Assembly (NCBI GenBank): GCA_022509205.1
Contig: JAFLTR010000001.1
Span: forward strand, 1-64,000
Length of the DNA stretch: 64,000 bases
Direction of reading: 5' to 3'
Source of the DNA: Muribaculaceae bacterium
GTDB taxonomy: Bacteria; Bacteroidota; Bacteroidia; Bacteroidales; Muribaculaceae
Part shown: in pieces, positions 51,231-58,501 of the stretch
Layout of the letters: every line of letters begins with the position of its first letter
How positions within the stretch are numbered: the stretch's first letter is position 1
Made by a program: the position numbers and the translations under genes
The notes under the pieces: generated by a model
The model's database searches: none
Told to the model about the DNA's origin: nothing
The model's input: only the letters and a program-made list of their open reading frames with translations

Positions 51231-51791
51231 ATGCTTGACAGGAAGATTATAGAAAAGATTGAAGAGAAAATAAAACAGCCGATAACCACTACTGCCTGTG
51301 GCAAATGGCTACCGGAAACAATAAAAAATGAAACGGGAGTGCTTTTAGGCGAAACCACTCTTAAAAGGATGTTTGGATTCACCAATGACCCCAGGACTCC
51401 CCATCGTTCCACACTTGATGTTATAGCCGTATTTCTCGGGTATAAGAATTATGATGCCATGGCCCTTGACTTGGAGCTGCCGGAAGTGATTATATCTGAA
51501 TTTGAGGAAAGAGATGCTATTGAAACCGACACTTTGAATATCGGTGATATTGTTGAAATCACCTATCTGCCCAATCGTCTTTTCTCCTTGAAATATGTGG
51601 GCGATTCCCGATTCATAATAGAGAGCGTTGAGAACAGCCGGAACCTTTTAGCAGGAGATATTGTAAGGATCACCCATGTTGAGAAAGGATTCCCATTGTA
51701 CATGTCGGAGGTGGTAAGGGACGGCAAGAACCTCGGAATATATGAGGCTGCCAAAAACGGTGGTCTGACCTCTATAGAAATTTTATCTTGA
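51231..51791 (+). CDS. Conserved hypothetical protein with N-terminal HTH-like region and C-terminal beta domain
   Basis: TTTACGKWLPETIKNETGVLLGETTLKRMFGFTNDPRTPHRSTLDVIAVFLGYKNYDAM looks like a Bacteroidetes HTH-type domain; C-terminal GDIVEITYLPNRLFSLKYVGDSRFIIESVEN. Confidence 0.65.
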   Translation: MLDRKIIEKIEEKIKQPITTTACGKWLPETIKNETGVLLGETTLKRMFGFTNDPRTPHRSTLDVIAVFLGYKNYDAMALDLELPEVIISEFEERDAIETDTLNIGDIVEITYLPNRLFSLKYVGDSRFIIESVENSRNLLAGDIVRITHVEKGFPLYMSEVVRDGKNLGIYEAAKNGGLTSIEILS

Positions 51792-51794
51792 TTT

Positions 51795-52046
51795 CTATTC
51801 GTAAAGACGTGAAAGTATAGAATCCCGTAGTTCTACCACATGCTTTACCATAGGTGTTGTATATGCCCAGTCATAAATTTCTATGCCTGTTAAATATAGA
51901 GAAGGGAACATTCCCGGATAATCAACAAGAAGTTTATGGTTAAAATTTATCTCAAAGTTATTTAGTTATATACGAGTGTTTTGACGACCAAAAGGAGTTG
52001 TGCCGATTGAATCCAAAGATTCTTTAAGCACCAAAAGGAAGTCCAT
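51795..52046 (-). pseudogene. Decayed reading frame resembling the kinase C-terminal tail
   Basis: Immediately after and in frame with the kinase stop: MDFLLVLKESLDSIGTTPFGRQNTRI*LNNFEINFNHKLLVDYPGMFPSLYLTGIEIYDWAYTTPMVKHVVELRDSILSRLYE*. The last ~48 aa align with the kinase AFNTEVVNKYSSKFPELGYDKIMLAIYDSEPVKSLVKRRDAILQRL. Confidence 0.6.
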
Positions 52047-53441
52047 TTATTCTTCCAAATCCTTTTCCATTTGGCGTTCCAATTTTTTTGTTACTTCAGT
52101 AGGGACTGATAATTCTTCATCTGTTTCATCCTGTTGGATTTCTACGAGACGTTGTAATATTGCGTCTCTTCTTTTTACCAATGATTTCACAGGTTCGCTA
52201 TCATAAATTGCCAACATAATCTTATCATAGCCTAATTCCGGAAATTTAGAAGAATATTTGTTAACTACCTCTGTATTGAACGCATTCATAGCGTCACTAA
52301 TGTCCAATACAATCAGAGGAATATTATTCTTTTGTATTTTACCGCTTTTGATTTCTGAAGAGACTTGGTCAAGCAATTTATTCATTTCAACTACGTCAGT
52401 AGCCAATAATGAATTCCAATCAGGAAAAGCAACTTTCTTTTCTTCTTTTACGTCTTCTTTATTTATTTCTTCTTTGTTTATTTCTTCTGTGGTTGGATTT
52501 TTCTTTTCTTCTGGCTTTACTTCTTCCGGGATGGTTATTTCAGGATTTTCAACCTTAGGGATATCTTCAGGTTCGATAACTTCCGGAGATTCTTTAGGAA
52601 GATAGGACCATACGATTACAAGCAGGGCAATGAAGATTATACCACCAATCCACCATCCGGCATTTGATCTTTTTGAATTGGTCTTTTCGTCAGGTTGTTT
52701 TTGAATAGGTCGTTTCCAAATTTCCAATAGTTCGGGCATAGTCACTTCCGGAGAACCGGCCGATGCCACAACCTTTTCCATCCTCTCTTTCAAGCTATCC
52801 GAATCAACATATCGCAGTAACCTTTCTAAGATGTTTCTGACACCTCGGATATCCATCTGCCTCTTGGTAAGGTTTTCTTCCTCCGAACCAAAGTTCAACG
52901 GTGTGCCGGGAGTTAAATCCTGACTTGACGTGAAGGCCTTGTCGAAGTCGATGAGCATAAGATTCCTGGTATCATTTGTAATCATGATGTTGTCAGTCTT
53001 GATGTCGCAATGGATAACGTTACGAGCATGAAGGTAATCCATAACATCCAGCAACTGTCCCACCCATTTCTCAATGTTGTTGTCACTATGAAGGCGAGGG
53101 TCATTTTCCTGAATCATCTGATGGAGGGTCTTGCCATCAACAAACTCGGTTATAAGTGTCTCTCCCGTGAATTTTATGTATTGGGGAATAGATGGATGGC
53201 GAAGCGAAACTCCAAGCTCATATTCTTTTTGGAAAGCCCAACGATACCTTGAATTGGATGCATATTGTGGTTTCAAACGTTTCACAAATACATGCCGGCT
53301 TTCATAACGTGCAGAAATTGCATCACAGGTTGTTCCGGTAGTCTTTATCGGTTTCTCGTGCGTAAGATAGTCCGAGAAGTTTGACACCGGGTTTTCTGAA
53401 TATCCGCTTTCAATAAAAGATGTATTTTTTCTCTTTTCCAT
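52047..53441 (-). CDS. Membrane-anchored Hanks-type Ser/Thr kinase-like protein with atypical catalytic motifs
   Basis: VFVKRLKP (Lys), FQKEYELGVSLRHPSIPQYI, NVIHCDIKTDNIMI (HCD instead of HRD), LIDFDKAFT (DFD instead of DFG); TM WWIGGIIFIALLVIVWSYL; Glu/Pro/Lys-rich linker; extracytoplasmic tail. Confidence 0.85.
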   Translation of the reverse strand: MEKRKNTSFIESGYSENPVSNFSDYLTHEKPIKTTGTTCDAISARYESRHVFVKRLKPQYASNSRYRWAFQKEYELGVSLRHPSIPQYIKFTGETLITEFVDGKTLHQMIQENDPRLHSDNNIEKWVGQLLDVMDYLHARNVIHCDIKTDNIMITNDTRNLMLIDFDKAFTSSQDLTPGTPLNFGSEEENLTKRQMDIRGVRNILERLLRYVDSDSLKERMEKVVASAGSPEVTMPELLEIWKRPIQKQPDEKTNSKRSNAGWWIGGIIFIALLVIVWSYLPKESPEVIEPEDIPKVENPEITIPEEVKPEEKKNPTTEEINKEEINKEDVKEEKKVAFPDWNSLLATDVVEMNKLLDQVSSEIKSGKIQKNNIPLIVLDISDAMNAFNTEVVNKYSSKFPELGYDKIMLAIYDSEPVKSLVKRRDAILQRLVEIQQDETDEELSVPTEVTKKLERQMEKDLEE

Positions 53442-54760
53442 TATATACCTAATTCGTCTTCCCTTAAAAGGAAAGTAATAACACCCAGGAAAATAATACC
53501 GTTCTCATCTTCCCATTGTCTTGAACTGCCATCCAATATTACTATTTTTTTGAAAAAATCACCGGTTTTCTTTAAAGAAAAAGTTTCTTGTGCAAGTTTT
53601 TCTTTTGTATCCACATTCAAAGCAGACTGTATGTATATCTTTTCCTTCCCGGTGTTTAAGACGAAATCTATTTCATATTGAGATTGGATTCTTTTACCGT
53701 CAGCAACCCTGGTATGTTCCACAACACCCACATCTACATTATAACCTCTTCTCAAAAGTTCGAGATAAATCAGATTCTCCATGAGATGAGATTTTTCCTG
53801 TTGACGGAAATTTAATCTGGCGTTTCTAAGGCCCAAATCCATGGCATAATATTTCAGCGTATTGTCGAAATATCTCTTCCCCTTTACATCAAACCTTTTT
53901 GCTCCTATAAAGAGGAACGCATCCATAAGATAGTCAAGATATTTTTTCACGGTATGGTCAGAGGTATTTCTCTTCATCAGAGAGGCTGCTGTATTTGCAA
54001 GTTTATGTGGATTTGTAAGGCTTCCTACCGAAGAACACAAGGCGTCAATCAAGGCATCAAGAACTTCATCTTCCTGAAGCTTATATCTCTCCTTTATATC
54101 TTTGATATATACATTCTTAAACAAATCAGCGAGATATCTTCTCTTTTTTGCATCATCATTTTCAAGAACTGCCAGAGGCATTCCCCCGTAGGTGAGATAT
54201 TCTTCAAATGCATCTGTTTTTTCTCTTCCTGATACAGGATAAAACTCCCGGAATGAAAATGGAAATACTTTTATTTCTGAACCTCGGTCCCTGAAATTTG
54301 TAACAATATCTGTTGAAAGCATTTTTGAATTCGAACCGGTAACATATACATCGAGATTAGGTCGAACCATAAGGTCGCTCAATATATCATAGAAGGTTGT
54401 ATATAACAGTTCCCTCTCTTCTTGAGGCACGAGGCTTTCATCAATATCCGAATTCTTTATTTTATAACAAAGCTGTATTTCATCTATAAAGACATAATAT
54501 TTCTTTGAATCATCTTTGCTCTCTGACAGGATATGTTCATAAAGAGCAATAGGGTTTCTGTATTTTAAATCTCGTTGCCTGTCAAGGGAGATTTCTATGA
54601 AGGAATCTTTGGATACTCCCTCTTCCAGAAGATGATTCTTATAAAGATTAGACAGCAAGAAAGATTTACCGGACCTTCTTATACCGGTTATTATCTTAAT
54701 CTTCCCATTCCATCTAACTTTATATATCTCTTTAATGTATTCTTCTCTCTTGATTATCAT
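53441..54760 (-). CDS. AAA-type ATPase (AAA_14/DUF4143-like)
   Basis: KIKIITGIRRSGKSFLLSNLYKNHL (Walker A), YYVFIDEIQLC (Walker B), DVYVTGSNSKML, C-terminal YEIDFVLNTGKEKIYIQSALNV. Start at 54760 preferred over the track 54793. TAATG coupling to the kinase gene. Confidence 0.9.
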   Translation of the reverse strand: MIIKREEYIKEIYKVRWNGKIKIITGIRRSGKSFLLSNLYKNHLLEEGVSKDSFIEISLDRQRDLKYRNPIALYEHILSESKDDSKKYYVFIDEIQLCYKIKNSDIDESLVPQEERELLYTTFYDILSDLMVRPNLDVYVTGSNSKMLSTDIVTNFRDRGSEIKVFPFSFREFYPVSGREKTDAFEEYLTYGGMPLAVLENDDAKKRRYLADLFKNVYIKDIKERYKLQEDEVLDALIDALCSSVGSLTNPHKLANTAASLMKRNTSDHTVKKYLDYLMDAFLFIGAKRFDVKGKRYFDNTLKYYAMDLGLRNARLNFRQQEKSHLMENLIYLELLRRGYNVDVGVVEHTRVADGKRIQSQYEIDFVLNTGKEKIYIQSALNVDTKEKLAQETFSLKKTGDFFKKIVILDGSSRQWEDENGIIFLGVITFLLREDELGI

Positions 54761-54942
54761 GTCAAAATAAGTTTTTAGTGCAAAAATTGTCAAATATTCG
54801 ACTATTTTTGCAACGCAAATTTAATAATCATTTAGGAATAAGGCAAATGAGATAGGTTACTTTAAAGTGAACAGAATGGATTGGAAAGTTCTTTGGTTTG
54901 TCTACGGGTGCATTTACCTTTGCCAACATAAAACAAAACCAA

Positions 54943-55494
54943 ATGGAAACCGAAGAACTGATTGCTTTGACACCATCTGAATTTTATGCGATTCAGCAAA
55001 AGAGAAGGCAAGAAAATGAAAAAGAATCTGCCCGTGTTAAAGAATATTTTCGCAACCTTCTTTTACAAGCTTTGAAGGAGGATATCGAGAAAGAGAAGGT
55101 GATGATATGTGAAACACGCCTTTCCGTATCCCGGTTACTAAGAAGCGAAGGAATCCGAACTATAATTATAGACATTACTTTTTCATTCAGGATACATCCT
55201 ACCGTTCGTATCATTTTTCCCACCGGATTGGAAGTTGAGATAGAGATTATGATATGTAAGATACCAGCTTTAGAAACTCGGATTTTGCCAAAAGATACAA
55301 ATGATTTCCAAAGGTTAAAGACTTATCTTTCAGACTGGGAATCTCGGTCAACCTATTTTCCAAGAAAAGGAGAACCTGACATGGTCTTATTTAAAGTGGA
55401 AGACTATGCCGGAAAATCTATAAAAGAGATGTGTGAGACCACAGTCTCTAAAATAGAAGAAATAGTTGGCACAGATATAAAACTGAAAAATTAA
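54943..55494 (+). CDS. Hypothetical cytosolic protein (~183 aa)
   Basis: METEELIALTPSEFYAIQQKRRQENEKESARVKEYFRNLLLQALKED...; the track start at 54898 is an upstream ATG. No family recognised. Confidence 0.65.
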   Translation: METEELIALTPSEFYAIQQKRRQENEKESARVKEYFRNLLLQALKEDIEKEKVMICETRLSVSRLLRSEGIRTIIIDITFSFRIHPTVRIIFPTGLEVEIEIMICKIPALETRILPKDTNDFQRLKTYLSDWESRSTYFPRKGEPDMVLFKVEDYAGKSIKEMCETTVSKIEEIVGTDIKLKN

Positions 55495-55538
55495 AACTCA
55501 AAATATAAGAAATAACCAATACTCTAAATTAAACAAAC

Positions 55539-56339
55539 ATGAAACTATTAAATTATTTTGGAATTGCAACGCTGGCCATAATAATGGTGGCCTGCGGTGG
55601 GAAGAAGGTTCAGGATAGTGAGGAAGAAAGAACCGAAAATGAAAATGAAGTGACTTTGAAAGTAGAGTCTCAACTTGGTGAACTGGGAGAATTTATTTCG
55701 ACCATAAATGAGGATGTGGTACTAAAATTGGAAGAACAGGAATATACTAAAGATTGGTATTTTGTAAAGGGTGCATTCACTTTTGATGTGCCCAATAGTT
55801 TTAAGAGTACAAAAGAAGTGGATTTGAACCTTACTATTCTGGATAAAGACCATGTTAAAATAACTAAGCTGGAAAGCATAACCCTTCCGGCAACCCCCAA
55901 AAATGGAAGTTATGTTCTATTCCGAGGGAACACAATAGGAGAATTGCAAGCTACTTATTCTCAACAAAATGTGGATGAAGATTGGAAAAAAATAAAAGAA
56001 AAAGGTGTATATGCCCTTCTAACTCCTTACTATGAGAATGCGGAATATTCCTTATATTCAAACCAAATTTCGAAGGAAAATGAGGATTCAGGTACCGACA
56101 GCTGGGATAAACTTCTTGACCAATATGAAGGGTTGGTTAACAAATACATTTCTTTGACAAATAAACTCAAAAACGGGGATTATGAAGCATTGGCAGAGGG
56201 TTACCAATTAATAGACAAGGCAGAGGAACTTGATCAAAAATTCAATAATGCGGAAGAAGAAATGTCTTCCTCTCAATGGAAAAGGTATATGGAGTTAAAT
56301 ACGAAAATGGCAAATGCAATGAAGTCATTAATGGAATAA
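55539..56339 (+). CDS. Lipoprotein with beta-rich N-terminal half and alpha-helical C-terminal half
   Basis: Lipobox IIMVACGGKK; C-terminal SWDKLLDQYEGLVNKYISLTNKLKNGDYEALAEGYQLIDKAEELDQKFNNAEEEMSSSQWKRYMELNTKM. Confidence 0.8.
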   Translation: MKLLNYFGIATLAIIMVACGGKKVQDSEEERTENENEVTLKVESQLGELGEFISTINEDVVLKLEEQEYTKDWYFVKGAFTFDVPNSFKSTKEVDLNLTILDKDHVKITKLESITLPATPKNGSYVLFRGNTIGELQATYSQQNVDEDWKKIKEKGVYALLTPYYENAEYSLYSNQISKENEDSGTDSWDKLLDQYEGLVNKYISLTNKLKNGDYEALAEGYQLIDKAEELDQKFNNAEEEMSSSQWKRYMELNTKMANAMKSLME

Positions 56340-56357
56340 TAAAACAATAACTATCAT

Positions 56358-56394
56358 CTTCCTTGCAGTCTACCCTATTTGGACTGCAAGGAAG
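56358..56394. terminator. Strong hairpin after the lipoprotein gene (terminator-like)
   Basis: CTTCCTTGCAGTC-taccctatttg-GACTGCAAGGAAG, perfect 13-bp stem, no clear T-tract on the plus side. Confidence 0.55.
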
Positions 56395-56620
56395 AAAACT
56401 GGTTATGAATGGGCCGATGCTTCCACCTTCCGAAAAATAACTGCAACAGGAATGTTGTAACCCCAAATTGGAAACAAGAATGTTCCCACCCCTAAAAATA
56501 AAAAGAAATGAATATACCCAAGTTTGATCCGGAACGAGTGTTCATTCTGACTATGAATTTGCTTTGAAAATCTTGGCACAAGCCAACTAAAGCAGTTGAG
56601 GTTGTCTACAGCAGGGAATT

Positions 56621-56663
56621 AAAAACCGCTTAACTTTATGATTTTATTATCGTTAAGCGGTTT
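56621..56663 (-). terminator. Rho-independent terminator of tRNA-Ser
   Basis: AAACCGCTTAAC...GTTAAGCGGTTT perfect 12-bp stem; T-tract on the minus strand. Confidence 0.9.
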
Positions 56664-56667
56664 AAGG

Positions 56668-56754
56668 CGGAGGGAACGAGATTCGAACTCGTGGTAGGAT
56701 TACTCCTACGACAGTTTAGCAAACTGTTGGTTTCAGCCACTCACCCATCCCTCC
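56668..56754 (-). tRNA. tRNA-Ser(GCT)
   Basis: GGAGGGATGGGTGAGTGGCTGAAACCAACAGTTTGCTAAACTGTCGTAGGAGTAATCCTACCACGAGTTCGAATCTCGTTCCCTCCG; anticodon loop TTGCTAA, long variable arm. Confidence 0.96.
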
Positions 56755-56812
56755 TGAAAGATGTTCGGTTTGTTGTATGGTTGTTGATGTATGGGCTTCG
56801 ATGAAACGAGTG

Positions 56813-56843
56813 CAAATTTAAGCACTTTTGTTTATTTTTCAAA
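56813..56843 (-). promoter_or_regulatory. Bacteroidetes-type promoter for tRNA-Ser (TTTG-N19-TAnnTTTG)
   Basis: Plus-strand CAAATTTA (56813-56820) and CAAA (56840-56843), the complements of TAnnTTTG and TTTG. Confidence 0.6.
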
Positions 56844-57092
56844 ATATTTCTATTATTATTTGCTGTTAGCAGTTTTTTAGATCCGGTATGTGTTCTTTTT
56901 GTTTGTTTGCGAAACGCTAATGTCTGACGTTTTCATGTCGATGACCGGAACAAGCCTGTAGACGCTAATCTCCCCGGAGAGGATATAAAATACCGGTCGA
57001 TATCTACAAACAGAAACCGACCGGATTCAATTAGCTTTTTAAGACGGTGGTATGTCTACGACTGTGGAATCACATATACAACGGCCAAACGA

Positions 57093-57126
57093 AAAAATAG
57101 AGTCTCGACCGTTAATCGAAAGACTC
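57093..57126 (-). terminator. Terminator whose stem includes the last codons of the gltA-like gene
   Basis: GAGTCT-CGA-ccgttaa-TCG-aa-AGACTC (57100-57126), with A6 at 57093-57098 giving a T-tract on the minus strand; stop codon at 57112-57114. Confidence 0.65.
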
Positions 57127-58428
57127 GATGGATTCCATCATCTTGATGGCATCGATATATTTTGCGATTCCTTCTGCCACTTTCTTTGCATCCTGCATGG
57201 CGTGTACCACTGTTGCCTGACGGTTGGCAACATCTCCGCCGGCAAATACACCTTTACGAGTGGTCATGCCGTAGGGGAATTCCCGTGTTAACACATAGCC
57301 CCTCTCGTCTGTCTCTATTCCATCGGTGGAGTCCACAATCCTTGAGGCAGGAGCAGATCCGACGGCCAGGATGAGATTGTCAAGCGGCATCACTTTTTCT
57401 TCATCACCGCTCTTGATTGTGATGGATTTAAGTTTGTAGCCCTCAGCCCCCTCAACATTTACCACTGAAGTGTTCCAGAGGAAATTCACTCCCTCTTTCA
57501 CAGCATCGTCATATTCAGCCTTTAGAGCTGCCATCTTGTCGATATCACGATGATAAATCACAGTCACTTCCGAAGCTCCCATTCTCAAAGCTGTGCGGGC
57601 AGCATCCATAGCTGTGTTTCCACAACCGATCACGGCAACCTTGTCGCCATCGCCAATCACTACCTCATCACGGGAGATATAGCCGTTTTCAAACATTCCC
57701 ACACGACGCAGGAATCTGATGCCCTGACGCACGCCGGGATGGTTGATACCCGGGATGTCGAGACGTTTAGGCACACCGGTGCCTGTGCCCATAAATATTG
57801 CGTCGAAGCCCATTTCAAACAGTTTGTCGACAGTGAAATCCTTGCCGATAGTGGTGTTGAGATTAAACTTCACTCCCAGATTCTCTATCTTTTTGATTTC
57901 ACGGTTGACCACCTCTTTCGGCAAACGGTATTCCGGTATTCCGAACATCAGGACGCCACCGGCTTCCGGTTCCATCTCAAATATCTCTACGGAAAAACCT
58001 TGGCGTGAAAGGTCGCCGGCAATGGTAAGACCGGCCGGACCTGAACCAATTACAGCCACTTTGCCTCTGGTCTTTTCCGGGATATTCTCATGACGCCACC
58101 CGGCCTCGGCATCGAAGTCGGCCACGAAACGTTCGAGCTTGCCAATCTGTACCGCGGTATCTTTCTTGCCACGGATACAATTCCCTTCACATTGGCGTTC
58201 ATGGCCGCATACTCGGCCACAAACTGCAGGAAGGTTACTACGGTTGTTGATTATTGTCATCGCATTGCCGAAGTTACCCATTGCGAGCTCGGCAATCCAT
58301 TCAGGTATATCGTTACTGATAGGACACCCTTTCTTACATCCGGGCACCTTGCAATTCAAACAGCGTTGAGCCTCTTTTATGGCTTCTGCCAGCGAGAAGC
58401 TTTCCGACACTTCTGTGAAATTATTCAT
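57112..58428 (-). CDS. gltA: NADPH-dependent glutamate synthase small-subunit-like (GltD/GltA) oxidoreductase
   Basis: EAIKEAQRCLNCKVPGCKKGCPISNDIPEWI, VCGRVCGHERQCEGNCI, VAVIGSGPAGLTIAGDLSRQGFSVEIFEMEPEAGGVLMFGIPEYRLPK, VFAGGDVANRQATVVHAMQDAKKVA. Confidence 0.92.
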   Translation of the reverse strand: MNNFTEVSESFSLAEAIKEAQRCLNCKVPGCKKGCPISNDIPEWIAELAMGNFGNAMTIINNRSNLPAVCGRVCGHERQCEGNCIRGKKDTAVQIGKLERFVADFDAEAGWRHENIPEKTRGKVAVIGSGPAGLTIAGDLSRQGFSVEIFEMEPEAGGVLMFGIPEYRLPKEVVNREIKKIENLGVKFNLNTTIGKDFTVDKLFEMGFDAIFMGTGTGVPKRLDIPGINHPGVRQGIRFLRRVGMFENGYISRDEVVIGDGDKVAVIGCGNTAMDAARTALRMGASEVTVIYHRDIDKMAALKAEYDDAVKEGVNFLWNTSVVNVEGAEGYKLKSITIKSGDEEKVMPLDNLILAVGSAPASRIVDSTDGIETDERGYVLTREFPYGMTTRKGVFAGGDVANRQATVVHAMQDAKKVAEGIAKYIDAIKMMESIESFD

Positions 58429-58501
58429 TAGAAATTCAGTTTTGTAGTTTTACAAAATCTTTTTAACCCTTATATCTCTTTTTTGAGATCATTTTTCCCG
58501 G

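Noticed and set aside
56400-56620. Short coding-like strings (e.g. SVHSDYEFALKILAQAN*) between the lipoprotein and tRNA-Ser, possible integrase relic
   Set aside because: Too short and frame-broken to assign; no integrase motif recognised.
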